The notes under the pieces were generated by a model. The model did not search any database. It worked only from the letters and a program-made list of their open reading frames with translations, and was not told where the DNA came from. The position numbers and the translations under genes were made by a program. Below, piece after piece: positions 43,495-56,500 of a stretch of 64,000 bases of DNA. Positions within the stretch are counted from its first letter, which is position 1. The number at the start of each line of letters is the position of its first letter. Origin of the DNA: Diplocarpon mali (Eukaryota; Ascomycota; Leotiomycetes; Helotiales; Drepanopezizaceae); contig JAENRP010000184.1 in assembly GCA_024741835.1 (NCBI GenBank), positions 20,765 to 84,764 of the forward strand, read 5' to 3'.

Positions 43495-44449
43495 TGGGTT
43501 GGATATCGGGAGAATCGGGGGAAAGATAACCAAACCTTTCGTACCTGTTGGATATACACAGGAAGGGTTGAGGGGCTTCCAGACTACCAGAGACAATGAA
43601 GGGCAGATAAAGGTCTAAGGGGGCTGCAAAGATCGGAAGACGAGCAGAGGTTATACCAGCAATGGGAAACTGTCAATGACCCATTAGGGCAGAGGTTGAG
43701 CACAGTATCCAGCCATCCAGCTTAAGAAGTCTATGGCTCCCATAGCAGAGTCAAGATAGTGGGTCGAGCTACAAGCAGCAAAGACGCAGTACGAATGAAA
43801 ATCACATCGAAGGGATTACCAAGGCATGCTCTACTACTTGAACAGATTTTGCTATTGTGTAACTGAGCTCGGGTGACTGTTCTGCACGCAATATAACTAA
43901 AGTTTATATTATTACTACTAATTTTAAGCTCCGATATGCTCTTGTTTTTGATATTAGTTTATTACGTAGATATTTTGAGCGCTAAATTCACAATTATCAG
44001 CATATGATCTATTTATAAATACAGATATCTCTGCTCAAGGCCACATGTGTTTGCTGGAGCAGCGCTCGAGAATTTCAGTAGAATATATATGGACAGAAGA
44101 GTGTACCAGAGATGGTAGCAACTTGCTAAGAAATGAAACTCAAAACACTTGGCGTCTTTCTTGATACGATGCTAGCGATCACTCACCAGAAGCTGGCTAC
44201 CTCTAGTTGCTGTGTCTTATCGAGATAGACTTGGACGGTTGGTGCAATCTTGAGCAGGCATAGCCGAGTTCATAGCGAACACTGCACGTATACCAGGCAA
44301 GGCCGACGAGATCCCTAGCCACGGCGCGGGACAAGAGAGGATCGTGCGCGAGGAAGGCTTATCACTACGAAGCTATACGCCCGGGCTGTGGAGTGCTAGT
44401 CCGGAATAGGCTAGAGTAGAGCACGTGGGCACTAGTGCAGGGGAGATAA
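43495..44449. other. Intergenic region at the edge of the AT-rich block
   Basis: Holds the 3' side of POP7. From about 44230 to 44440 the sequence is GC-rich (for example CACGGCGCGGGACAAGAG), then composition drops abruptly. This GC-rich patch might be an LTR edge that escaped mutation, but I found no partner copy. No gene recognised. Confidence 0.4.
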
Positions 44450-47400
44450 AACTTATAGCTATACTATACTTAATATAATAACCTTTTTCCCCTTTTCTAA
44501 GGTATTACCACTCCTACGTTTAGTGACCTATGCAAAGAGGCGTAGTAAGCTTTCTCATCTCTATTCGATCAAGTGGACTAATACTCGGACCCTTCTTAAA
44601 ACTGAGTTGAGATATAAAGAAGACTAAAGATACGTCTGATACCCTTATTATCTATAGACTCGAAGATTTAGCAATTAATACTTTAGAATAAGCAATTGAA
44701 GAGGAACTTTAATAAGAGTAAGGAGAAGGGAATAATACAATTAGTATAAGAGTATAATAAGTAAGAGTCTTACCTTAGAGCTCTCTCTTAATAGGCGTTA
44801 TCAACTCTGCAGCTAGAAAATTCTATATATTTACCTAAACCTTATAAGGAAGGAGTAGATAATAAACCCTCTACTTTAGGACTAGCTTTAGGACTGCTTA
44901 TTCCTTCCTCTTTAATAGAACTATTAAAGCTCTTAATAAGTCCTGGCTATTTAGAAACTTTATAAAAGGTCTAAAGGGACTATAAAGAGAGTATATATAA
45001 TAATACTTTTCCACTTTAAAGGCATTAAGGCCGCTGGAGAAGCATCTCTTTAATAGACCTATCGGACTTAGACCTAAGCACGCCTTTATTCTCCCTTACT
45101 ATTATATAAGGAGACTTATAGTATAAGGAGAGTGTCTTGCTTCCGTTTTGCCCTTTGAATAAGGATTTCCTTAAGGCTACTATTAAATAAAGGAATACTT
45201 ACTGCTCCTCTCTCCTTAGCTTGCCTTAACTAAGCCAGATATAATAGCTGCCCCTTATAGCTATATGCTTTTAAAAGATGCTAAAGTTTAAAAGATATAA
45301 GGATTATAATAGAGAAATGCTAGCAGAGCTATAGCTTAATAGGCTCAACTATGATTTTAAAGTTGATAGCTAATTCCTATTACCTTTTGCTATCTACTTA
45401 AGAGCTATCTCTATCCTACTTAAGGGAGAGGCCTCTTGCTACTTTAGATCTAATTAGCAGATAAAGAGCATTATAGCTAATAGGATCACTATTATTAAAG
45501 AAGATAGGTAAGAGGTAATCGAATGGCTAAAGACTTAATTCTTAAATAAGGATGACCTTATAAAGGAGTTAGATATTATAACTAAGGTGGCAAACCTCTA
45601 ATAGGGCCCCCTTAAGAACCTGGCCTCCTACTACCAGAGGACTACCGCCTTATTAAAGAAGACTAAAGGTAAGGACCTCGATCGGAATGTCCCTCTATTC
45701 CCTATGCCCTTATAGAAGGACTTAGACCAGTATATTCTTAAGTCTATTATATCAGCCTTTATATAAGAAGTATATAATAATAAGCTCAGATCTTACGCCT
45801 TAAGTAATAACGTCCTATTACTTTTATACCTTTAAAGGGCTTATAATACCCTTTGCTTATTATAATCTGCTTTTAAGGCCTAGGAGAAAATCGAGGCAAA
45901 GATTAAGAAGTAATAATACTATAAACGATTAGAATCCTATATAGAGAACTGCTCTAAGGTCTTAGTCCAATCTGCCTTAGCTTCTTTAAATAATAAGAAC
46001 TATTCCCCCTTTGCTAAGGAGGATCTAAGGAAGCGATATAAACCCACTATAATAATAAGAGAATACTAACCTTATCTGGCCTTTAAGCCTATGTTAAGAC
46101 AACCGACTACCGCTTTAGAGAACCTAACCGCCCCTTATCAAAAGATGTCCCTAATCTTCTATACTTAAGGCCGTCGTCTTAAGTATAATGCTTAAAACTA
46201 GTAAAACGACTATCGAAACCCTTAAAGAAGGGTGATACCAAACTAGAATACGGAATAAAGGGGCGTATCGAACTATAATAGTAGTATACCTTTCTATTAG
46301 TAATACTCTTTAAAACCGGCCTCTGACTTATCTAATCCTTTTATCAACTGATTAAGGATATAAAATAAAACTAAGGATAGGCCTTTATATATCGAATGCA
46401 AGGAGTATAGCTACTATAAGGACAAATGTATAAGGTAGCCCTTGACCTTTTAAGAGAAGGCCTACCTTAGGTCAATCGTCTTTCTTAAGTCTACTACTTT
46501 AATTTATTATATTAAGATCTATATAAAAGAAGGATAGCGCTATAATTATAAGAGGTATACTAATAGTAGTCGCTCTATAGCGCTTATATCTACTTTTATT
46601 AAAATAGATCCTAAAATAAGGATATTGTTAAAAGAATTTAATAGATTATAAAGAGCGGTAGTAGAGGATATTAATAAACTTACTATAGTCTCTAACTTAG
46701 TAGAGGTAAGAGGTATTAAATATTATAATACTATATATAATATTAAAGAAGATGCACTCCCTTTAGCTACCTCCTTTTTAGCAAATAGGAAAGGGGTTCG
46801 AAAGAGAGTATAAATAGCTAATTTATTAGACGATACTACTTAAGCCGAGCTTAAAAGATAGCCTTGCGAGAGATAAGCTAGTGCAGAGTCTATAGGAAAG
46901 AAGAAGGTAATACTAAGGGAAAAGAAGCTGCGCAATCTGCGTAAGATAGTTAGATAAGAGGGCGATGGCCCTATTAACTATATCGAATTGGCAAAAGGAT
47001 TTAAGATCTTGATGAATCTGCTGGATCTATTTCAGCTATCTCCTAAGGTATTAAAGCAATTTCGAAATCTATTAACTTATTAGAATTAGAAGAGATAGAA
47101 GAAGGCTACTTTCCTAGGAGTAGCATCTGAAGGCACTAAGCCCCTTTTGCTATCAGCTACTTAATCAAACCTAATAAAACTCTTACCTAATATACACTTA
47201 GATGAAAAGGTATAAAAGGTCCTTGTATTTATTCAAGTGAGAAAGGAGGAGGAAGAAATAGTAGTGGATTTGCCTATTAGTATAAGTGCTATTAATTAAG
47301 GTAGTAATATTCTACTTACTTCCTAAAGGCTTAAGAAGGCGCTCAATCTTATTAAGCGTTCTTTTAATTTAAAAGGCTACTTTAAGGTAACCTATAGTAC

Positions 47401-49330
47401 TGCGGATAAAGAGATATATAACCTAATAAACTATATATCATTTGAGATCGGAGTTTAAGGCATCTGGCGAAAGGTGGATTCCTTCTTAAGATCAAATAGC
47501 CCTTTAAAGAAGACTAAGCTATCCCTCCTTCTAGGCCTACTTTAACTGCATATAGTTAATGCTAAGCTGAATATTTAAAAGAGCGAAATCACTATTAAAG
47601 GGAATATATTAAAAGAAAAGCTAGTTACTATTATAAGACCGCAATTCACTCTTAGCCTAGGTCTAAACTTGTTACTTTATCTAAAGGAGAAGCTATAGAA
47701 AATACCTATTGAGAACCTAACGGTAAGACTCGCGCTTAAAGACTTAGATATTTCTATAACCGACGATTCCGAAAGCGATAATAGCTTTAAAAGTGAAATT
47801 AACTCTAAGAATGAATAGGATTTTTAGATCATCTGCGACGCCTTAGGAAGGCGTTAAACTCAGCTATAGTAGGAACTTGCCTCTTACTTTAGATATGCGA
47901 TCCGCTAACTTTAAAAGGGATATGTAAGATAGAGGACTACGACTAAAAGGCTAAGGAAAAATAGGAAGGGATATCTATACTAGCTTTAGAAGCTTTATTT
48001 AAGCTGGTAAAGGGTCAAAATACAATAAGGAAAGGGAGTGCTATATCTTTGCATATATAGAAGGGAGAGCTAGGACCTAGGAGCAGAAGAATCTAACTCG
48101 AAAGCTTGCAGAAGCTATTGGCATAATTATATTTATCGCTTTTAAGAAGCTACGATAATAAGGAGACCTTTATACCTAACTTCCTAATAGATCGACAAGT
48201 AAGAAGGCTCCTAATGGAATAGCCTCTTAAAAGCGACCTAAAGGCATAAATAAAGAGCTATAAAATAACTTTTAAACCTAGGATCTTTAAAACCCGATTA
48301 AAAGAGGTATAGTAGCTTTTATATACTTATAGAGCGGTTAACTCTAATAGACTTACTAATATTCCTTATACCGACCTTTATACCTATTGAGCCTGAATCC
48401 CGAAAGACGCTATTCTAGTAGCTAATAATACTGCGAGGCGATACAACCCTTGCAAGCTAGCATAGCTAAATAAGACGATTATTAAAGGAATAAACTATAG
48501 GATATTTAAAAGTACCTTTCTTACTAATAACCGACTTTCTAACTGGAACTCTTACTTATACCTAGTTAATAAGAGTATAGAGAGTAAGGCGTCTATAGGA
48601 GAGTATAGGGTTACCTTCGATTATTCCCAGATTAAGGAGATTATATTAAATTATATAATAATCAGTTTATTTAAATGCTTTAATTATTTAAGCAACCTTT
48701 AGTATTAGCTATTTATATAGCTAGATCTGAAGCATACGTATTAGTTAGTTAACCTAGACTTAGATTATCGCTATTTCTACGCCTTTTCTGCGCCTGGCTA
48801 TTGCTAGTTGCAACTTATAAGGATGCCTTAAGGGGCTGCCTCTTCGGCATTCTTAATAAATGAACTTATAAAGCTTGTCTTTAGGCCTATTCTTATATTA
48901 GAGAGAGCTGTTGCTAAGGGTAAGGATGATTCAAAGCCTTTTTTATTCTCCCTTATTCTAGCAGATAAATACATTCGATTATAGCATCTAATATTCTATA
49001 TAGACAATATCTTTAGAGGTTTCCCCGATTTTGAAACCGCATTTGCTTTCTTATACAATCACCTCCTTCCTAGGCTCTTATAGTCTAGGCTAAAGCTATC
49101 GTTTAAAAAGTGCCTCCTCTTTATAACTAAAGTGCTAGTCCTAGGCATCTGATATAGAGTAAGAGGCAAGACTATTGGTACGCAGATTCCTGTGTAGGAG
49201 GCAAGCTGCCCTCATTCCTAAGGTCATCCCATATAGCTGTACCATATGCGATATAAGGGGTTTTGTATGTATTTCGGACGGCTATTCAGCTGGAGGACTT
49301 TAGAAGGATATCTATATACGGCTAGGAGGG
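44450..49330 (+). mobile_element. Ty3/Gypsy-like retrotransposon remnant, heavily mutated by RIP
   Basis: A long plus-strand polyprotein can be traced if TAG and TAA are read as mutated Q or W codons. The gag-like part is about 45280-46480 (NREMLAEL, AIYLRAISILLKGEASCYF, YYKDKC zinc-knuckle remnant near 46400). An aspartic-protease-like part is about 47270-47650. Reverse transcriptase is about 48280-49190, with the PQG box as MP(stop)GAASSAF at 48823 and the catalytic box as FYIDNIF near 48991-49011 (YIDDI with D to N, a G-to-A change). The PQG motif and overall layout point to Gypsy, not Copia. Integrase is not recognisable: the element is truncated or too degraded after 49330. No LTR pair or target duplication found. 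Confidence 0.65.
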
Positions 49331-50487
49331 ACTATAGGAGGGAGGATATTTATAAGTATAAAGGTACTATCTTAGTTATATAGAGATAGATAGATATTAT
49401 AATAGATTCTTTTTAATAATAAGTACTCAATTATATTTATATAAATATTAATTACTAGTATAGAACTTATACTAATTAGTAGTAGCACCTTTACTATAGA
49501 TAGTAAGGTTATTAAATTGAAGAATTCTTTCTTAATTTAAAGAGTACTTAATTGTATTTCTAGCTTACTTTAAATACTAACTTAAATATATAAAGTAATA
49601 TCAATTACTACTAAAGGGGAAAAGGCGAAAGGTATATGAATTAAGCTAGAGTTATTACTTTAAAAGTAGATACTATCCTCTTCTACCTGCGTTCTATTAC
49701 GCATTATAATTAAGGCAAAACCGGAGTGCAATCGGTATCCTAACTATAATTAGATAATAATATAATAATATATAAAATACAACTATATTAGACTTCTTTC
49801 GGACCCTATTAAGGCGTAGAGTAATATCTGGATAATATTAGGAAATAACTAAGGGGAGACTATTAATACCGCTTAATCTAAGGCAACCCTAGATACTAAG
49901 GGACCTTGAAAGGGATATAAGACCTTAGGAGGATTAACTTAGCAAAAAGGCCCTTAGATTAAAAGATTAATATATAGAGAACTTTCGAAAGATATTATAA
50001 GATAGTAAAAGGAGAGGGCTATACTTTACTAAGGACTTTTAAAAGGAGTTTTAAGATTAGATAGTTAGCGACTTTAAATTGCTAGATAAGGACGTTCGAC
50101 GATACTTAAAGGACGACCTTTGGTACTATAAAGTATACGTTTAGCATAAGAAAGGCGTTTCGATCGGCTAAGCACTTTTCGATATAGTATATTAAGAAGG
50201 AAACGAGTGGCTAGAAGATTAGCTAGAGTTATAGACCTAAGAAGTATTAAACTTAATTATAATATAATCTCTAAGATATAGAATAAGGTCTATTTTAGAA
50301 TTTGCTAAGTCTATACGAATAAGCGAGCCACCCGCTTAAAGGATTACTATAGCTAAATAGGAGATACTACGCCAAGACTCGCTTTAGTAAGGATACCCTA
50401 GATATAATAATAACACTTTATAAGATAACTTATATAAAGTAGATACTTTAAGATAAATAATCGAATAATATAACCTTAAAAGAATAC
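49331..50487. other. RIP-degraded sequence of uncertain origin
   Basis: Very AT-rich, without usable frames. Fragments such as TFERYYKIVKGEGYTLLRTF (about 49980-50040) suggest old polyprotein sequence. It may include the 5' part of the Copia element whose gag begins near 51000, but I could not find an LTR. Confidence 0.35.
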
Positions 50488-50492
50488 CTTAT

Positions 50493-50990
50493 TGTTATGC
50501 ATAATACCGCTCGGCTAAAATGTGAATCCATACCTTAGGGCGCGTACTAGCATATTTAGCCTATTTTCTATATAATATACCCCTTAGGTCGCCGGAAGAA
50601 TAGTTTTTCCAATAGCCTAAGTACTAGCCTAGTCTATAGTAGCATAGATATGGCGTATAGACTGCTAAGCTAGCAGGAAATAGGTAGTCGGAAGGCTGGA
50701 ATGCATTTTTCTTCGGCTATATATCAGAGGTCGTTTTACTCGAATCTATCGAAACTTCTATCGATGCAGTCGAAACCGAGTATGATTATTACCGAATTCT
50801 TTGAAAAGTAGTTTACTAGTAGAACTTCGAAGCGAGAAAAGTCGGCTAAACCTTGCGTAAAAGGAATGCGAAAAGATTTATCGCTGCGCTTATAGGGCTT
50901 ATAACTATTATATATAATACCGCTTAGCCAAAATGTGAGTCTATACCTTAGGGCGCGTACTAGCATATTTAGCCTATTTTCTGCATAACA
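50493..50990 (-). mobile_element. Miniature LTR element (TRIM-like), 498 bp, CTTAT target duplication
   Basis: Two 85-bp direct repeats (50493-50577 and 50906-50990) flank a 328-bp interior, and 5-bp CTTAT duplications lie at 50488-50492 and 50991-50995. Terminal bases fit TGTTATGC...GCATAACA; the less mutated version of each end survives in a different copy. On the minus strand the interior begins right after the LTR with GTTATAAGCCCTATAAGC, the same primer site as the Copia element at 51998-59594, and ends with a purine tract (AAGGGGTA). The interior has no coding capacity. These are the traits of terminal-repeat retrotransposons in miniature, which move with proteins of a larger relative. 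The call rests on structure seen directly; the autonomous partner is inferred. Confidence 0.8.
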
Positions 50991-51997
50991 CTTATTAACT
51001 TTAGTTAGGACGAACCCTAGTTATATAATACCTAGAGATCCCGAATCCGATACTAATACCGCCGATCTAATTAAGAGACGGATTATTACTACCCTTTACT
51101 ATAGGAAGGGGTTTAAGAGCGCTTCTAGACTTTAATTAAAGCGACGCTTAACTATCTTAGTATATTATAGAACCTTTGACTTCAGATTAGGCTAAAACCC
51201 TTATAAATTTAAGTAAGATATATATTAAGGAGACTTAATACTTAAGCGGGAAAGATCACCTTAATAAGAAGCTTTATATATTTGCCGATTTATATTAAAG
51301 AGCCTTAATAGACTAGAGTATATAGTATAAAGCCTTTCTATTTATATTATAAGACTCGGCCTTGATATACTACTATTAGTACTTATAAAATAAGAACTTT
51401 AAGTTTGCTAAGCTAGTAGAGGCCATTTAGGCCAATTATAAGACCGAAGAGAGAAGTAGCAGATTCCTAAGGAGGTAGTTTCGGCTGATATTTGACCTAT
51501 TCCGATAAAAGGACTATTAAAAGGGGAAACCGATCCTAACTTAACTTAAGAACTATACTAAGGAGCTGCAAAACTTGCAATTAGGCCTATATGCTAGTAT
51601 AAAGAACGATCGATCGATTAAAGATAGACTTATATAAGGTATTTCTAAAAATCAGCTATTTTAAATAGCACTTTTTAAGCTACTAGCAATATTCCCAGCT
51701 CTATTAGATAGCTTATAGGCTTGCATAAGAGTAGTTGCTTAAGACGGACTATCTAAACCCTAGTACCTTAGTTCAGCTATTAATAGACCCTAATATCATT
51801 TGGCCAAAGAGTAAAGGTAATCTATAGCATACTTTTTAAATAGAAAGATAAAGTTTGCCTAAGGTAATAAGAGAGGAATAACCTTCTAATTAAAACTAGG
51901 CTATATAAGGTGTATTATATGCTAGAAAAAGGACTGCTATAATAGCAAGCACTTAGAAGAAGAAAGAGCCACTTAAAAGTCTTACTATATAGCAAGC

Positions 51998-52194
51998 TAT
52001 GGTGCGGTCGGCTAGAGGGCCTTTATTAGGTCGCTTAAGAGGCTCGCTAATATAGATAAAGATGATTGATTGTATTATTATCTAATATATATATAGTAAG
52101 GAGACTTCGGAAAGAAAAGGGAGAGTCTATGACTTAGTAAAGTCATATAGAGGGTCTTTAGAATAAGTAAAGACTTTGCCTATTTTATATAATA
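51998..52194 (-). repeat. 3' LTR of the inverted Copia element (strongly mutated)
   Basis: 197 bp. It differs from the copy at 59398-59594 almost only by transitions; its last 14 plus-strand bases (TATTTTATATAATA) correspond to CATTCTGCACGACA in the other copy. Confidence 0.85.
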
Positions 52195-53580
52195 TACCTC
52201 TTAATTAGGCGATGCTTTTAAAATCGCTTAGCTATATAAATAAAATAAAGGAAAGAATAGCAGTTATAAGGAAAAGAGGCTCTATCTTATATACTACCCT
52301 TCTAAAGGTCGTTCCTTTTAAAATAAGAAGGGTTGCTATAAGTAATAAGTGCGCTTAAGAATCTTCGCAATTTTATACTAATGCTTTATTAGGCTTCTTA
52401 TAGAGTATTTCTATTATAAAGGTTCTCTTTCCCTTCTTTTAAAAATAATCCTCTTTTATTATTTAAAAATATCGTCTTTAAACTAATAATTTTTAAATAT
52501 AAAAGGAACTCTTGCTTATTATAGCCCTAGCCGCCCTTATAAAGTAAGACCCTTAGAGTCCTTATATCTTGCGTTATATTAACTTTGCGCTAAGTCGCTA
52601 GCGCTCCTATAGGAGTAGGAGCCCTATCCTAGTCCTTTTAGCGCCTGCTAGGTAATAAGCCGCCGCCGCCGTCCCTGCTGCCGCTACCGCCCCTGCTACC
52701 GCCGCTGCTACTTAAAAGCCCCGCCCTTGCTACGCGCTATATACCTAAGCCTATAATAGAACGCAATAACGCATGCGTGCGTTATATCGCATATAGGAGC
52801 ATTAGCAATCTCGATTATTAGTACTTTAATAGCACCTTTAGTGCGCATTGCGTTTATTATATAATATTAAGCAATAGCTGCTAGTAGGCTAGTAGACCTC
52901 TTCTTACCTCTTAAAAGGCTTTTATATCGGCCTACGCCTGCGGTACTTTTAAAGAAGAGGTAGCGCTATTATTAAATATAGTAAAGAGTGCGCTTTAAAG
53001 CTTTTATAATACGTCTTATTAAGTCTTATTAAGTTCTAAGCTAATTTTAAAAGATAGGAGCGATTAAATCCTAGTGCTAAAAGGGCCTGCTACTCTTATA
53101 AGTAGTAGTATTGCTACCTCCCTTGCTTTTGGCGTACTATTCCCGTTCGCTTTTAGTCCCTTCGGCTTAGACCTATTCGCCCCTATTATTGCTGCTGCTG
53201 CTCCTATCCCTTTTGCTTCTACTATCGCAGCTGCTGCTATAGTCTCCTTATTTATCTCCTTAGCCCTTGCTATTGCTACGCCCGTCCTTGCTACCGCCTC
53301 CGCCGCCCTTGCTCCTATTGCCCTTACTATACCCCCTGCCTTTGCCCCTGCTATTGCTAATATATTTGCTAGTAGGCCTTTGGCCAAGGGAGTGCTAATA
53401 GGCCTCTCTTAAGAGGAGATCTATATAAAGCTTTTAGCTATAGCATCTTAGCTCTTAGCCTTAGCTAAGAGAATCTAAGAGAGGGTTACGCCTTATAATA
53501 GCAGCTTAAGAATATTACCTATTTTATATTTTTAAAAAAGGAGAAGCTTTTATAATACACTTTATAAGAAGAAATAAATA
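52195..53580 (-). repeat. Low-complexity 3' region of the inverted Copia element
   Basis: A GC-rich trinucleotide run (GCCGCCGCCG, CTGCTACCGC types) lies at about 52660-52740. A second run at 53064-53400 gives unbroken frames on both strands that are rich in alanine and isoleucine (for example EAVARTGVAIARAKE on the minus strand). It is not recognisably retroviral. Either it is a simple-sequence expansion within the element or an unrelated captured stretch. It resisted stop codons because GCN-rich DNA has few CA and TG sites. Confidence 0.5.
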
Positions 53581-56500
53581 AATATAATTATAAAAGAGTA
53601 AGAGCTTATAAGTATAAGTCTCTTAATAATAAATGATTACTTACTAGTAAGTGCAAATTGTTAAATAATTATTTAAAAGCTCTAAAGGTTTAATAAACGA
53701 ATAAAGCTTTTAAACTTCTAGCGGTCTAGGTTTTTAATAAGCCTATTTGCGTATATCTCCTTAGTAAGGAGGTAGATTATCTAAAAGCTTCCTCTTTAAT
53801 ACTTTTAGCAAATCTATATATTGCTGATTTTAATATATTAAAGGCTTATTTTAATCTTCTTATTCTTTATAATAATTAGCTGAATTATCTATTAGTTATT
53901 ATAATATATATTCCATTTAAAGAGGAAGTCTATGCGAATCTCCTTAAAGAGGCGTTTTATAGCTATTATCTCCTTTATAATAGAAATTATATTATAGAGT
54001 TCTACTTTAGTAAAAGAGAGCGTAATAGTCGCTTAGCGATTTGCTTTTTAAATAATCGGTCCTTTAAATAGGAAGAAGACGTATCCTTAAGAGGATCTGC
54101 AGGTCTTTTAATTATCTTTAAAAGAAGCATTTAAAGACGCAACTAATTGGTATTTCCTAGCCTTAAAGCTATAGGCAATTCTTAAGAAGCGCATACTATA
54201 TAGGTATTAAAGCGTCTAGTCCGCGGTTAAAAGGTGCTTAAAGCTTAGATTAATTAAAAAGAAAGATAGTTAAAAGGCTGCGAATGTAATATCTAAGCGT
54301 ATTATAATCGCTATATAAAGAATAGAGCCTATTTTCTCTTAGTACTCCTTTACCTTTTTTAAAGAAGCTTGCCTTAAGTTCTTAATAAACTCCTTCTTTA
54401 GTAGTAGAGTATTAGGCACTCTCCTTATATTAGCTCCGAACTTTTAAGCAATCTTCTTAATATAAGTATTATAAATTAAGGAGATCCTCTTTACCTTCCT
54501 ATTTTAAATAATCCTTACTTTAAGGAATTAAGAGATATCTCTTATAATAGTAAGCTTATATGCCCTCTTTAAATCTTTAATTAAATAAGTCGCTTAATCT
54601 AAGTTAAAGGCCTTATATAATACTTAAATATTATTAATATAAAATGCTATAAAGACTATACGATCCTTTATTATGAAAATATAAGGCTCTTTGCCTAGTA
54701 GCTTAAGTTGAAAGCCTTTAAGCATTCTTACGAAGTTCTTATACTATAGTATTAAAGAGTCTTTCAGCTTATAGAGCGCGCGGTCTAATTCTACTACTAT
54801 ACTAGGGCGCTTAAAGCCATCTAATAGGAAGCATATAATTAGAGTACTCCTTAGGTCTTTAGAAGCATTGATAAACGTATTAATAATATCGAACTGCTTT
54901 ACTTCTATATCAAAGTATATAGTAAGTGCTATTAGTACCTTAAAAGACCTTACTATAAGCGTAGTTGCGTAGGTTAAGAAAATTGAAGCTTTATCTTAGA
55001 GATCCCTTTGTATAACTAGCTATAATCGGCACTTTAGAAGCTTGCTAGAGCTATTAACCTTATAGGTAAAAACCCATTTTAATAGTATTAGTAAAGGCTT
55101 TGAGTAATCCCTTTGCATAATTTTCTAGCAACTCCGAGATTTTAAATTCCTAATCTCTTAGCGCCCTCTTTCTTTAAATCGTTTGCTAAAAGGGTACTTT
55201 TCTAAGTCTAGCTATCCTTTTAAAGGCTTTGGCAAAGAGCCTTAGTACTATAGGCAGTTAAAAGACTATGCTCTATCCTTTGCCTAACTATTAATTATAG
55301 CTTTAATAACTATATAAATTATTAAATAGTCCTTCTTATCCTCTCTTATCTATTCGTTCGCTTAAAAGGTTAATATAAACTCTTACGTATATAAGAAGTA
55401 AAGTAAATTAATATTGCTTTAAAAGAGTATATACTTTAAAGCAATAGCGTACACTTTTAAAGTCTCTTATTACTTAATGCTTAAGCGTCTTATCCTCTTT
55501 TACCTAAGAAAAGAGAGTTCCTCTTTGCGCTTTTCTTTATAAGTCTCTTCTTCTATTTTTATTATTACTAAAGGTTCCTTTAAGAGTCTAGGTAGCTCTA
55601 TCTCTTAAGCCTATAGTCTTTAAGCTAGTATTACAACTTAAGGTATTATATTATTAGGGCTTATTCCTCTTATTAAGTTGCTTCTTATAAGATTATTAAA
55701 GCTCCTCCTAGATCTTAGCAGTAGTGCCTTTAGCCTTCTACTAGAGTTTACTAAGGCCTACCTTTATAACTAAAGACTCTATCTTAAAGCCCTTAAGCCA
55801 TCTCTATTCTTATATAAAATAGTAGCTAAAGATCTGCCGATCGCCTTATAGAACTTATCTCTAAAGACTCCTTTAAAGTCGTCTATAGTTCCTTCTTTAG
55901 TAGGGCCTTTATAAGGAATTATTACCCTTAAGCTCTAGTTGCTATTTACCTTCTTAAAGACTGGCAAAGTGGCTTCTAATTCGCTTACTTCTACCTTTGA
56001 GTTTTTAAGCGGGTCTTTTAAAGAATTTGGATTTAAGTTAAGGCCTTTTATATTATTAGTTAAAGGCTATAGAGTAGCGTTAGTTTATAATATAGGCTCT
56101 TCTTATATAGCGGCTTCTTTTATAGCGATTGCATTCGGCCTTATAATAAGCTCCGATTCCTTAAAAATGCCTTCGAACTTAGCGTCTTAAGCTCCTTCTC
56201 CCTCTTTAATCAATTAGAGGGTTATCTTAAGTTCCTAGTACGATATAGGGTTTACGCGCTTAGCTTTTGGATTATAAAAGAGAGACTTATCGAATTTGAT
56301 ATTATAAGTTATTATTACTTACTAGAGCATAGGAACCCAGATTCTATAAATATTAAAGGTAATATATCTAATTAAGTAACTTAAGTGCCCTTGTGGTTCA
56401 ATTTTAAAGGTTCGGCGGTCCCTCCCTACCTCCCTTTTCTTAATTAAAGGGTATGCACAAGCGCTATATATATAAACGCGACTCTAATTAGGCTTTAAGC

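Noticed and set aside
43086..43559. 157-codon open frame antisense to POP7
   Set aside because: Serine- and leucine-rich shadow of the POP7 coding sequence.
53064..53412. Alanine-rich open frames on both strands as a real gene
   Set aside because: Low complexity, mirrored on both strands, inside a dead transposon; no start context or domain.
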